Below, piece after piece: positions 9,185-17,775 of a stretch of DNA of 64,000 nucleotides. Under the pieces are notes generated by a model. It was not told the DNA's origin. It made no database searches and was given only the letters and a program-made list of their open reading frames with translations. The stretch spans positions 124,001-188,000 of the forward strand of contig CAVRIA010000004.1 in assembly GCA_963721115.1 (NCBI GenBank). The letters run 5' to 3'. Position numbers and translations under genes: made by a program. Position 1 is the first letter of the stretch. Each line of letters opens with the position of its first letter. Source of the DNA: CAVRIA01 sp963721115. Lineage in GTDB: Bacteria > Desulfobacterota > Binatia > HRBIN30 > CADEER01.

Positions 9185-9958
9185 ATGCGTCTCGTCCGCT
9201 TCCGCTGCGCTGCTCTACTGGCAGTTGCGCTCGGTGTCGCCGGTTGCGTTACTCGCGCCGATTTCGAACGAGTTCGCCGTGAGCAGCAGGAAATGCGGGC
9301 GTCGCTGGCCGACACCCAGTTAGCCGTCGACAAGGTCAACCGGCGATTGGACACAATGCAATCGACGGTCCAGGAACGAGGGGGCGGGGCTAACAAGACG
9401 GCCCTCGCCAACCTCGAGCGCCGCGTCGCCGGTCTCGAGGCGCGCGGCGCCTCGCCGGGCGAGACCGTACCTCCCTCGGAGGGGGGCACGGGGGCGGCGA
9501 CAACGGAGGCGGGGGCGGCCGTGAAGGGCACACCGGCCGCCGCGATTGCGTGGCGACGCGAGGAGAGCCGTCTGGCCGGCAGCGACTTGAACCCGACCTA
9601 TCGCCGCGCTCTCGAACTCTACAAGCAGGGGCAATTCGATCAGGCGATCGAGCAGTTTCGCCTCTTCTTGCGCTCGGCCGGCAAATCCGATCTGGTCGAC
9701 AACGCGCAGTACTGGATCGGCGAGGCGTACTACAGCCGCGGGGACTACAATCGCGCCATCATCGAGCTGAACGAGGTCCTTCTCAAGTATCCGCAGGGAG
9801 ATCAAGTTCCGGGGGCATTGTTGGCTCTGGCAACTGCCTTTTCCAATTCGGGCGATCCAATCGATGCACGCCTCATCCTGCAGAAGCTGATCAGCGCCCA
9901 TCCATCGAGTGAAGAGGCAGAGGTGGGCCGAAAGCAGCTCCAGGCCCTGACCGAGTAG
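9185..9958 (+). CDS. cpoB: CpoB/YbgF, Tol-Pal-associated TPR lipoprotein
   Basis: CpoB coordinates outer-membrane constriction and peptidoglycan synthesis with the Tol machine at the septum. The 257-residue protein has a lipobox VAGC (Cys21), whereas E. coli CpoB is a soluble periplasmic protein. An N-terminal coiled coil of about residues 25-90 is the trimerisation region. A Gly/Ala-rich linker follows, and then TPR repeats from about 135 onward (NPTYRRALELYKQGQFDQAI, NAQYWIGEAYYSRGDYNRAI). It ends the tol operon, 12 bases after pal. Confidence 0.93.
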   Translation: MRLVRFRCAALLAVALGVAGCVTRADFERVRREQQEMRASLADTQLAVDKVNRRLDTMQSTVQERGGGANKTALANLERRVAGLEARGASPGETVPPSEGGTGAATTEAGAAVKGTPAAAIAWRREESRLAGSDLNPTYRRALELYKQGQFDQAIEQFRLFLRSAGKSDLVDNAQYWIGEAYYSRGDYNRAIIELNEVLLKYPQGDQVPGALLALATAFSNSGDPIDARLILQKLISAHPSSEEAEVGRKQLQALTE

Positions 9959-10001
9959 CTCTTCCCCATTCCCCATCTCTGCCGCAGCGGGTCTTCGAGG
10001 C

Positions 10002-10913
10002 GTGCGACGGAGCGATACGGCTGACTCTCGCATGAAGGTGATGCGCCAGGTGCCTCGTTCGGGCGCCGGGGAGCGCCCGCGCGTCATGGCGATCGGGGTC
10101 TTCGATGGCGTGCACCGCGGGCATCGCGCGGTTCTCCGGCGGCTTGCCGATCTGGCGGGGGAGAGGCGCTCGGAGAGCGTACTCATTCTGCTCACTGGCC
10201 GTGCCGAATGCAGGCCTCCCGATGCGCCTCTTGTTTTGACCGATCTACGCAAGCGTCTGGAGCTGCTGGAAGAGCAAGGGGTCGATCTCCTCGTGCTCGC
10301 ATCGGCCAAGCGCCTGCATGAGTTCAGCGGCCTGATCGGCCGGCTCGGTGTTGTCGCCATGGTCGCGGGGCCTGCGGGTTCACCGGAACGCCTTCGGCTC
10401 GAAGAAGTCCTGCAGCGATCGGGCTGTGGTGAGATCGAGCGCATCCCGGCCGTGACCGTCGATGGCTGCCTGGTGACTCGCCGTGCGATCCACGCCGCGA
10501 TTGCGGAAGCCAGACTCGCCACCGCCGGGCGCCTGCTCGATCGACCCCATAGCGTAGCTGGTCGGGTTGTTCACGGACATCACCGAGGTCGGCCTCTCGG
10601 CATTCCCACGGCCAACCTGCGCGTTCGCGGCGTTCGGGTGCCTCCCGATGGTGTGTACGCAGTGCGCGCTCGGGTCGACGGCGTCGACCTGCGTGGTGTA
10701 GCCAACGTCGGCTTCAACCCCACGTTCGGGGATTGCGAACGCGCGGTGGAGACGCATCTGTTCGACTTCGATGACGACATCTATGGTCATCGCTTGGAGG
10801 TCGCGTTCGTGGAGAGACTGCGCGAGGAGCGAAAGTTCCCCAACGTCGAGAGCCTGATCGACCAAATCCGGCTGGACGTCGCCACGGCGCGCGAGCTGTT
10901 TTCGCGTCGATGA
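10002..10913 (+). CDS. ribF: RibF-type riboflavin kinase / FAD synthetase, adenylyltransferase part divergent
   Basis: RibF phosphorylates riboflavin to FMN and adenylates FMN to FAD. The C-terminal kinase domain (about residues 180-300) is well conserved: GRPLGIPTANLRV, GVYAVRA, GVANVGFNPTFG and the acidic LFDFDDDIYG. The N-terminal domain keeps GVFDGVHRGH, the HxGH-type nucleotide motif. However, the usual FDPHP segment is replaced around VLILLTGRAECR, and the usual GxDFxFG motif by VAGPAGSPERL, so FAD-synthetase activity is uncertain. The start at 10002 is tentative; ATG codons at 10032 and 10041 are equally possible. It overlaps the next gene by four bases (ATGA). Confidence 0.88.
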   Translation: MRRSDTADSRMKVMRQVPRSGAGERPRVMAIGVFDGVHRGHRAVLRRLADLAGERRSESVLILLTGRAECRPPDAPLVLTDLRKRLELLEEQGVDLLVLASAKRLHEFSGLIGRLGVVAMVAGPAGSPERLRLEEVLQRSGCGEIERIPAVTVDGCLVTRRAIHAAIAEARLATAGRLLDRPHSVAGRVVHGHHRGRPLGIPTANLRVRGVRVPPDGVYAVRARVDGVDLRGVANVGFNPTFGDCERAVETHLFDFDDDIYGHRLEVAFVERLREERKFPNVESLIDQIRLDVATARELFSRR

Positions 10914-11851
10914 GTAACGAGCACGAACACTACGAGTGGGCCGTCGGGCCAGACGACGAGCGCAGCCGACTCGACCATTTCCTGACACGGCAGAGGCTGC
11001 TGGGAACGCGTTCTCAGGTTCAGCACCTGATCACGCAGGGCCTCGTGCGGGTCGGCGAGCGGTCGGTGAAGGCGGGCATGATTCTCCGTGTCGGAGAATG
11101 CATCGTGGTCGAGCGACCGATGCGACGGGAACCAGCGGTCGAGCCGGAGGACATCGCCCTCGAAGTGCTGTACGAGGATGAGAGTCTCCTAGCGATCGCC
11201 AAACCGCCTGGTTTGGTCGTGCATCCGGCGCCGGGTCACTGGGGTGGAACGCTGGTCAACGCGCTGCTGCATCGATGGCGGACCCCGGCCCCGCGCTTCG
11301 ATCCCTCGAGACTGGGGCTCGTCCATCGCCTCGACAAGGAGACGTCCGGCGTCCTGCTCATCGCCAAGGACGAGGCAACGCTGGCCGACCTCGGACGGCA
11401 GTTTCGAAGGCGCGAGATCCAGAAGAGCTACCTGGCGATCGTTTGGGGGGCGGTACGGCCCATCGCGGGAATGATCGATCGACCCATCGCGCGTCATCCG
11501 ATTCACCGAAGCCGAATGGCGATTCGATCGCGCGGGCGGCCGTCGACGAGCCGCTTCGAGGTGGTGGAGCGTCTGAGCGGTGCCACGCTCCTCCGCGTCC
11601 GTCCCGAGACCGGACGGACCCATCAGATTCGAGTTCACCTGGCGTCGATCGGTCATCCCGTCCTGGCGGACGTGGTATATTCGCGGCGCCGCAGGGGTGA
11701 ACCGGCGGCGGGCCTCGAGCGCCACGCCCTGCACGCGGAATCGATTACCTTTCGCCATCCCTCCACGGGAGCCTCGATGACGCTGAGCGCTCCTCTGCCG
11801 GAGGACTTCGCGCTTGCATTGGAGCGGTTGCGCCAAGATCCCTTGACATGA
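10910..11851 (+). CDS. rluD: RluA/RluD-family 23S rRNA pseudouridine synthase
   Basis: The enzyme isomerises specific uridines of 23S rRNA (or tRNA) to pseudouridine. The 313-residue protein has an N-terminal S4 RNA-binding domain (about residues 15-75) and then the RluA catalytic domain. The catalytic Asp142 lies in GLVHRLDKETSG. Downstream are RPETGRTHQIRVHLASIGHPVLAD and a C-terminal RHALHAESITFRHP. The architecture fits RluD; assignment to a single rRNA site is inference. It is translationally coupled to ribF, and its 3' end contains the likely rho promoter. Confidence 0.92.
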   Translation: MSNEHEHYEWAVGPDDERSRLDHFLTRQRLLGTRSQVQHLITQGLVRVGERSVKAGMILRVGECIVVERPMRREPAVEPEDIALEVLYEDESLLAIAKPPGLVVHPAPGHWGGTLVNALLHRWRTPAPRFDPSRLGLVHRLDKETSGVLLIAKDEATLADLGRQFRRREIQKSYLAIVWGAVRPIAGMIDRPIARHPIHRSRMAIRSRGRPSTSRFEVVERLSGATLLRVRPETGRTHQIRVHLASIGHPVLADVVYSRRRRGEPAAGLERHALHAESITFRHPSTGASMTLSAPLPEDFALALERLRQDPLT

Positions 11852-11871
11852 GAGGGCCCTTTGAGTAGCGT
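11843..11871 (+). promoter_or_regulatory. Possible promoter for rho
   Basis: TTGACA at 11843-11848 and TAGCGT at 11866-11871 have 17-base spacing and overlap the rluD stop. Transcription from here would give a leader of roughly 100 bases before rho. The leader contains a GC hairpin near 11908-11930 (GGGCC and GGCCC arms), which could serve rho autoregulation. This is inferred from sequence pattern only. Confidence 0.5.
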
Positions 11872-11981
11872 CCGGACCAATCTCGTAGCCCCATCCAGTA
11901 AATGATCGGGCCGTTTCCCCACGGGCCCGCGTGCATTCTCCCCCCTAGACCACGAGCGCTAACTCAGGAGAGGACGGACGA

Positions 11982-13400
11982 ATGGCCGACGACATCGTCG
12001 GGAGAAACCGGTCAGCCCCCGGAACGACGATGGGTGCGCGAACGGAGAGACGACGGCGCGGAGAGCCCGAATCTCAAGGGGACAGCCGGCCGAGTATGGC
12101 GGCTGACCCCAGCCCGGATACGGAGGAGGATCTGCCGACCGGCGATCAGGGACTCAATCTGAAGGCCTTGAAGGCGAAGAAGATCAGCGAGTTGGCGCAG
12201 ATCGCCAAGAGCTTCAGCATCGAGGGTGCCTCGAACATGCGGAAGCAGGAGCTGATCTTCGCCATCCTGGGGGCGCAGACCGAACAGAGTGGTTTGGTCT
12301 ACGGAGAGGGGGTTCTGGAAATTTTGCCGGACGGGTTCGGTTTTCTCCGCGCTCCCGACTACAACTACCTCCCCGGGCCGGACGACATCTACGTTTCTCC
12401 GAGTCAGATCCGGCGCTTCAACCTCCGCACCGGGGATATCGTGTCCGGGCAGATTCGACCACCCAAGGAGGGCGAGCGCTACTTCGCCCTACTCAAGGTC
12501 GAGGCGATCAACCATGAGGAAACGGACCGGGCGCGAGACAAGATCCTCTTCGACAATCTCACCCCTCTGTACCCGAACGAGCAGCTACGGCTCGAGCACG
12601 ACCCGGAGGAAAACACCACGCGGCTGATCGACCTCTTCACGCCGATCGGGAAGGGGACGCGGGGGCTCATCGTCGCTCCTCCGCGGACGGGCAAGACGAT
12701 GATGTTGCAGAACATCGCGCACGGAATCACGCGCAATCACAAGGAAGTGGTTCTTATCGTCCTGCTGATCGACGAGCGTCCCGAAGAGGTCACCGACATG
12801 CAACGCTCGGTGGAAGGGGAGGTCGTGAGCTCCACTTTCGACGAGCCCGCGACGCGCCATGTGCAGGTGGCCGAGATGGTGATCGAGAAGGCCAAGCGCC
12901 TCGTTGAGCATGGCCGCGACGTGGTCATCCTGCTGGACAGCATCACGCGGCTGGCCCGAGCATATAACACCGTGGTCCCACCGAGCGGCAAGATCCTCTC
13001 GGGCGGCGTCGATTCCAACGCTTTGCACAAGCCCAAGAAATTCCTCGGGGCGGCGCGAAACATCGAGGACGGAGGGAGCTTGACCATCCTCGGGACGGCC
13101 CTCATCGATACCGGTAGCCGTATGGACGAGGTCATCTTCGAGGAGTTCAAGGCCACCGGCAACATGGAGGTCCATCTCGACCGCCGCCTGGTGGACAAGC
13201 GGACCTTCCCCGCCATCGACATCAATCGATCGGGGACCCGGAAGGAAGAGCTTCTGCTGGGTCGGGAGGTGACCAAGCGAATATGGATCTTGCGGAAGCT
13301 GCTCTCGCAGCTGAACCCCGTGGAAGCGATGGAGTTCCTCATCGACAAGATTCAGGGGACCAAGAACAACAGCGAATTTCTGGAGGCCATGAACCAATGA
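11982..13400 (+). CDS. rho: Transcription termination factor Rho
   Basis: Rho is the hexameric RNA helicase that terminates untranslated transcripts. The 472-residue protein has a basic, probably disordered N-terminal extension of about 55 residues. The Rho N-terminal domain follows (LKAKKISELAQIAKSFSIEG) and then an OSB-type RNA-binding domain with GVLEILPDGFGFLR. The ATPase core has Walker A GLIVAPPRTGKT (about 228-239; the common form has KAGKT), Walker B VVILLDSITRLARAYN and the Q-loop region SGGVDSNALHKPKKFLGAARN. The extension makes it longer than the 419-residue E. coli protein. A gene for ribosomal protein L31, a frequent follower, is absent. Confidence 0.98.
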   Translation: MADDIVGRNRSAPGTTMGARTERRRRGEPESQGDSRPSMAADPSPDTEEDLPTGDQGLNLKALKAKKISELAQIAKSFSIEGASNMRKQELIFAILGAQTEQSGLVYGEGVLEILPDGFGFLRAPDYNYLPGPDDIYVSPSQIRRFNLRTGDIVSGQIRPPKEGERYFALLKVEAINHEETDRARDKILFDNLTPLYPNEQLRLEHDPEENTTRLIDLFTPIGKGTRGLIVAPPRTGKTMMLQNIAHGITRNHKEVVLIVLLIDERPEEVTDMQRSVEGEVVSSTFDEPATRHVQVAEMVIEKAKRLVEHGRDVVILLDSITRLARAYNTVVPPSGKILSGGVDSNALHKPKKFLGAARNIEDGGSLTILGTALIDTGSRMDEVIFEEFKATGNMEVHLDRRLVDKRTFPAIDINRSGTRKEELLLGREVTKRIWILRKLLSQLNPVEAMEFLIDKIQGTKNNSEFLEAMNQ

Positions 13401-13483
13401 GGAGGCGCTCCGGACGGTTGCTGCGGAACGGAATTTTCTGCTAGAAATAAAGGCTACCCATGCGAAAAAGCGAGGAGCACTGA

Positions 13484-14257
13484 ATGGCCGAAGTCACCAT
13501 GAAGCAGCTCCTGGAGGCCGGCGTACATTTCGGCCACCAGACGAGCCGCTGGAATCCGAAGATGAAGCCCTACATCTTCGGCGCGCGCAACGGAATCTAC
13601 ATCATCGATCTGCAGCAGACGGTCCGCATGCTGCAAGGGGCATACGACTTCGTCCGGGATCTGGCCGCTCGGGGTGGATCCCTCCTCCTGGTCGGCACGA
13701 AGAAGCAGGCTCAAGATGCCGTGCGGGAGGAAGCCGAGCGGGGCGGGATGTTCTATGTCAACAACCGATGGCTGGGCGGTACCCTGACCAATTTTCAGAC
13801 CATCAAGCAGAGTGTCGACCGGCTGAAGAAGCTGGAGGAGATGCTCGACGACCCGGTGATCTCGGATGCGTTGAAAAAGCGGGAGCTGCTGGAGCTGAGT
13901 CGTGAGCGGCAGCGCCTCATCAATACGCTCGGCGGGATCAAGACGATGCGGAAGCCTCCCGACGCGCTCTTCGTTATCGACACGATCAAGGAGGAGATCG
14001 CCGTTCGCGAGGCCAACAAGCTCCGAATCCCGGTGGTGGCGGTCGTCGACACGAACTGCGATCCCGACATGATCGACTACAGGATCCCCGGCAACGATGA
14101 CGCCATCCGCGCCATCCGGCTGTTCTGTGCGGCCGTGGCGGACGCGGTGCTGGAAGGCAGGTCTCTGCAGGACGAGAAGGCCAAGATCGAAGAGACCGAC
14201 ACCTCCGCTTCGGACGTCACTCCCGGGCTGGCCGCAGCGGAGGGGGAGCTGGCATGA
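13484..14257 (+). CDS. rpsB: 30S ribosomal protein S2
   Basis: S2 is a small-subunit ribosomal protein required for binding S1 and for translation initiation. The 257-residue protein matches the family throughout: LLEAGVHFGHQTSRWNPKM, NGIYIIDLQQTV, NNRWLGGTLTNF, PDALFVIDTIKEEIA and VVDTNCDPDMIDYRIPGNDDA. The variable acidic tail follows residue 225. GCGAGGAGC precedes the ATG. A possible weak promoter, TTGCTG at 13418 with TAGAAA at 13442, lies upstream. It is the first gene of the rpsB-tsf-pyrH-frr-uppS-cdsA-rseP cluster and overlaps tsf by four bases. Confidence 0.98.
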   Translation: MAEVTMKQLLEAGVHFGHQTSRWNPKMKPYIFGARNGIYIIDLQQTVRMLQGAYDFVRDLAARGGSLLLVGTKKQAQDAVREEAERGGMFYVNNRWLGGTLTNFQTIKQSVDRLKKLEEMLDDPVISDALKKRELLELSRERQRLINTLGGIKTMRKPPDALFVIDTIKEEIAVREANKLRIPVVAVVDTNCDPDMIDYRIPGNDDAIRAIRLFCAAVADAVLEGRSLQDEKAKIEETDTSASDVTPGLAAAEGELA

Positions 14258-14868
14258 GCGACATCAGCCCCGCACGGGTTCGAGAGCTCCGCGATCGTAC
14301 CGGTGCCGGTATGATGGACTGCAAGCGCGCTCTGGCGGAGGTTGCCGGCGACATCGAGAAGGCCCTGGTGTTCCTGCGTGAGAAGGGACTGGCCGCAGCG
14401 GCCAAGAAGGCGGCGCGCGCCGCTACCGAAGGGGCGATCACCTCGTACATCCACGCCGGCGGCAAGATCGGTGTTTTGGTGGAGGTGAACTGCGAGACCG
14501 ATTTCGTCGCCCGAACGGACGACTTTCAGAATCTGCTCAAGGACCTGGCCATGCAGATCGCAGCGGCCAACCCGCGCTTCGTGTGCCGGGAAGACGTGCC
14601 GACGGAAGTCCTCGAACAGGAGCGAAGCATCTTTCGGGTCCAGGCCGCGAACACGGGAAAGCCGCCGCAGGTAGTGGAGAAGATCGTCGACGGCAAGATC
14701 GAGAAGTTTTTCGCCGAAGCGTGCCTGCTGGAGCAGCCTTTCATCAAGGAAGCCGACAAGAAGGTTGGACAATTGATCACGGATCTGGTGGCCCGGCTGG
14801 GGGAAAACCTGGTCGTGCGGCGTTTCGCTCGCTTCCAGCTCGGGGAAACCGAGTCCGTCAACAGCTGA
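14254..14868 (+). CDS. tsf: Elongation factor Ts
   Basis: EF-Ts is the nucleotide-exchange factor that regenerates EF-Tu-GTP. The 204-residue protein is the short form found in several non-enterobacterial lineages, compared with 283 residues in E. coli. It has the N-terminal UBA-like domain (VRELRDRTGAGMMDCKRAL), the conserved EKALVFLREKGLAAAAKKA, and the core EVNCETDFVART. Most of the second core repeat is missing, which is normal for the short type. The start overlaps the rpsB stop (ATGA), so translation is coupled. Confidence 0.97.
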   Translation: MSDISPARVRELRDRTGAGMMDCKRALAEVAGDIEKALVFLREKGLAAAAKKAARAATEGAITSYIHAGGKIGVLVEVNCETDFVARTDDFQNLLKDLAMQIAAANPRFVCREDVPTEVLEQERSIFRVQAANTGKPPQVVEKIVDGKIEKFFAEACLLEQPFIKEADKKVGQLITDLVARLGENLVVRRFARFQLGETESVNS

Positions 14869-14869
14869 G

Positions 14870-15631
14870 GTGCCGATGGAGACGCGGGACGATACCCCCT
14901 CCGGGGCATGTGAACCGTCCCGTGAACTCCGGTACCGGCGGATATTGCTCAAGCTGAGTGGCGAGGCGTTCATGGGGAATGCCCGCTACGGCATCGAAAG
15001 CCAGGTGCTGCAGTCGATCGCCAATCAGATCCAGGAGGTTCGGAGATTGGGGCTGGAGCTCGCGCTGGTCATCGGTGCGGGCAACATCTTCCGCGGCGTC
15101 CGCGGCGCGACCGAGGGCATGGATCGCGCCACCGCCGACTACATGGGCATGCTGGCGACGGTCATCAACGCGTTAGCGCTCCAGGACGCGCTGGAACGCC
15201 GCGGCGTGATGACGCGCGTGATGTCGGCGATTGAGATGCGACAGGTAGCTGAACCGTATATTCGCCGGCGTGCGATGCGCCATCTCGAGAAGGGGAGGGT
15301 GGTCATCTTCGCCGCTGGGACGGGCAATCCGTTCTTCAGTACGGATACGGCGGCGAGCTTGCGGGCAGCGGAGGTTGGAGCCGAGGTGATTCTGAAGGCA
15401 ACCAAGGTCGACGGTGTCTACGATGCCGATCCCGAGGTCCACGGCGACGCCAAGCGCTTCACCGAGCTCAGCTACCTGGAGTTCCTCAGCAAGGGGCTCA
15501 AGGTGATGGACGCTACGGCGGTGTCACTGTGCATGGAAAACTGCCTACCGATCATGGTTTTCAACATGACCGTGGCGGGGAACATCAGGCGCGCCGTTAC
15601 CGGTGAACCGATCGGTACGCTCGTCCATTGA
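14870..15631 (+). CDS. pyrH: UMP kinase
   Basis: The enzyme phosphorylates UMP to UDP with ATP in pyrimidine nucleotide synthesis and belongs to the amino-acid-kinase fold. The protein has RILLKLSGEAF near residue 25, VIGAGNIFRG, the GxGNPFFSTDTAA segment and the ATP-region KATKVDGVYDADP. The start may be GTG at 14870 or ATG at 14876; both give a 20-25 residue N-terminal extension rich in charged residues before the conserved core. It lies between tsf and frr as in most bacteria. Confidence 0.97.
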   Translation: MPMETRDDTPSGACEPSRELRYRRILLKLSGEAFMGNARYGIESQVLQSIANQIQEVRRLGLELALVIGAGNIFRGVRGATEGMDRATADYMGMLATVINALALQDALERRGVMTRVMSAIEMRQVAEPYIRRRAMRHLEKGRVVIFAAGTGNPFFSTDTAASLRAAEVGAEVILKATKVDGVYDADPEVHGDAKRFTELSYLEFLSKGLKVMDATAVSLCMENCLPIMVFNMTVAGNIRRAVTGEPIGTLVH

Positions 15632-15636
15632 AGAAC

Positions 15637-16194
15637 ATGAGCGAGGATGTGCTGAACAGTCTCCGAGAGGAGATGCAGGGGACCGTCGAGGCCATGCGCC
15701 GGGAGATGTCGCGTATTCGCACCGGGCGAGCATCGACTGGATTGCTGGAAGGAATCGCTATCGATTACTACGGTGCCAAGACTCCCCTCAACCAGGTGGC
15801 CACGCTCGGGGCGCCGGAGCCGCGCCTGCTCGTCATCCAGCCGTACGACAGGAGCGTGATTACCGACATCGAGCGGGCCATCTTGCAATCCGACCTCGGC
15901 CTCGTGCCGGTCAACGATGGGAAGTTGATCCGTGTTCCCATTCCTGAGCTCACCGAGGAGAGACGGCGGGACCTGGTCAAGCACGTTCGCAAGGTGGCGG
16001 AGGACTTTCGCGTTTCCCTGCGCAATCATCGTCGCGATGCGATCGATCTGCTCAAGACGATGGAAAAGGACAAGGAAATCACCGAAGACGATCTCCATCG
16101 CAGCCAGGATAAGGTTCAGGATATCACCAAAGAGTTCAGCGAGCGCCTGGAGAAGGTCCTCAAGGCCAAGGAAGAAGAGATCATGGAGGTCTAG
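15637..16194 (+). CDS. frr: Ribosome recycling factor
   Basis: RRF, with EF-G, splits post-termination ribosomes. The 185-residue protein has the normal length. Conserved blocks include the N-terminal helix region REMSRIRTGRAST, the hinge and domain II with YYGAKTPLNQVATL and LLVIQPYDRS, and the C-terminal helices with RIPELTEERRRDLVK, RRDAID and KEITEDDLHRSQD. The ATG at 15637 was preferred over an in-frame TTG nine bases upstream. It begins five bases after pyrH and is followed by uppS. Confidence 0.97.
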   Translation: MSEDVLNSLREEMQGTVEAMRREMSRIRTGRASTGLLEGIAIDYYGAKTPLNQVATLGAPEPRLLVIQPYDRSVITDIERAILQSDLGLVPVNDGKLIRVPIPELTEERRRDLVKHVRKVAEDFRVSLRNHRRDAIDLLKTMEKDKEITEDDLHRSQDKVQDITKEFSERLEKVLKAKEEEIMEV

Positions 16195-16199
16195 GGGTC

Positions 16200-16971
16200 G
16201 TGTCGACACTCGACACGTCCACCCTCGATTTGGACCGACTTCCGCGTCATGTGGCCGTCATCATGGACGGAAATGGCCGCTGGGCGCAGGCGCGGGGGCT
16301 ATCCCGGATCGAGGGCCACAAACGCGGCAAGGATTCGGTTCGCGCCGTCGTGGAGACGAGCCGACGTCTCGGCATACCTCACCTCAGCCTGTTCGCCTTC
16401 TCTACCGAGAACTGGCAGCGGCCGAAGCCGGAAGTGCGGGCGTTGATGGGCCTTCTTCGACGTTACGTGCGTACCGAGTTGAACCGCATGATGAGGAACG
16501 AGGTCCGCGTTCTGGCGATCGGCGATCTCCACCGGCTGCCGGATCCGGTGCGGCGAGACCTCGAGGCGGCGATCGAAGCTACTCGGATGAACACGCGGTT
16601 GACGGTCAACTTGTGCGTCAGCTACGGCGGCCGCGAGGACATTGTCCAGGCGGCGCGCAACATCGCGGTGGATGTGGAGGCCGGGTCGCCTGAAGCCCGA
16701 GGACGTCGATTCGACGGCCCTTGCGCAGCGCCTCGGAACCCAAGGGATCCCCGATCCGGACCTCCTCATCCGCACGAGCGGCGAGATGCGCCTGTCCAAT
16801 TTCTTCCTCTGGCAACTGGCATATACGGAGATATACGTCACGAACACGCTGTGGCCGGATTTCCGCGAAAACGAGTTCATCGAAGCCCTCGTCCGCTATC
16901 AACAGCGACAGCGGCGCTTCGGACGGACTAGCGAGCAGTACGGGAAGGAACGCGTCAGTGCTGCGCGCTAG
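16200..16971 (+). CDS. uppS: Isoprenyl (undecaprenyl) diphosphate synthase, frameshift near 16686
   Basis: The enzyme makes the C55 lipid carrier for peptidoglycan by cis-condensing isopentenyl diphosphate onto farnesyl diphosphate. The N-terminal part has HVAVIMDGNGRWAQ (catalytic Asp23), SLFAFSTENWQRP and NLCVSYGGREDI. The second part, one frame over, has PDLLIRTSGEMRLSNFFLWQ, TLWPDF and a normal C terminus. The two halves join near 16686, where dropping a single T restores a continuous protein of about 256 residues. UppS is essential, and all motifs are intact on both sides, so a sequence error is the likely cause. GTG start at 16200. The 3' end overlaps cdsA by 14 bases. Confidence 0.93.
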
Positions 16972-17752
16972 GCTGGCCACGGCCGCCGTAGCGATCCCCC
17001 TCCTTCTGGCTCTGATCTTCTGGGCGCCGGTATGGGGTTTCTCCCTCGTCGTGAGCGTGCTGGCGGTTCTCGCATTGGCGGAATATGCGAGCTTGGCGTT
17101 CCCGGCCCAGCCGCGCGAGCGCAGCGGTGTCTTGGTGCTCGGCCTGATCCTGATCGCGGCTGCGGCTAGAGGACCCGGGGCGGACGTTTTCGCCGCGCTC
17201 ACCCTCGTGGTGATGCTCGGCCTCGTAGCAATCGTGCTGGGCCGCTCGGATTTCGACCGCGGGCTCGCCGACCTGGGACTCGCGATGATCGGAATCTTGT
17301 ACGTCGGCTTCCTTCTGCCGCACTTCGTCTGGCTGCGCAGGATCGAGAATGGTCCCGCCTGGATCACCTTCGTGATCGCCGTGGGAATGGCGGGTGACAC
17401 CGGCGGCTACTTCGCTGGGCGCGCCTTCGGGCGCCATCGGCTGATCCCGGGCGTCAGCCCGGGCAAGACGGTCGAAGGTGCGGTGGGTATTCTGGCCGCC
17501 AGCTTGGTTGCCGGCGCGGCATGCAAGCTGATTCTGCTGCGCGGCCGCTCCTGGACCGAGATGCTCTGCCTGGCTCTGGCGATGGGCGTCCTCGGACAGC
17601 TGGGCGACCTGAGCGAGTCCGTCATGAAGCGCAGCTTCGGGGCCAAGGAGTCCGGTTGGATCTTTCCTGGGCACGGAGGGGTCCTCGACCGAATCGACAG
17701 CCTGCTTTTCCCTGTCAGCTTCGTGTATTACTATTTACTCATCTTTGATTAG
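16958..17752 (+). CDS. cdsA: Phosphatidate cytidylyltransferase
   Basis: CdsA converts phosphatidic acid and CTP to CDP-diacylglycerol at the inner membrane, the entry to phospholipid synthesis. The 264-residue protein has about seven hydrophobic segments. The family signature is near the C terminus: SVMKRSFGAKESGWIFPGHG, then GVLDRIDS (the usual KD is KE here). The GTG start at 16958 overlaps uppS. In many bacteria dxr follows cdsA, but here rseP starts 23 bases later. Confidence 0.95.
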   Translation: MLRARLATAAVAIPLLLALIFWAPVWGFSLVVSVLAVLALAEYASLAFPAQPRERSGVLVLGLILIAAAARGPGADVFAALTLVVMLGLVAIVLGRSDFDRGLADLGLAMIGILYVGFLLPHFVWLRRIENGPAWITFVIAVGMAGDTGGYFAGRAFGRHRLIPGVSPGKTVEGAVGILAASLVAGAACKLILLRGRSWTEMLCLALAMGVLGQLGDLSESVMKRSFGAKESGWIFPGHGGVLDRIDSLLFPVSFVYYYLLIFD

Positions 17753-17775
17753 CGCGCGAGCGCTGAGGAGATTGG

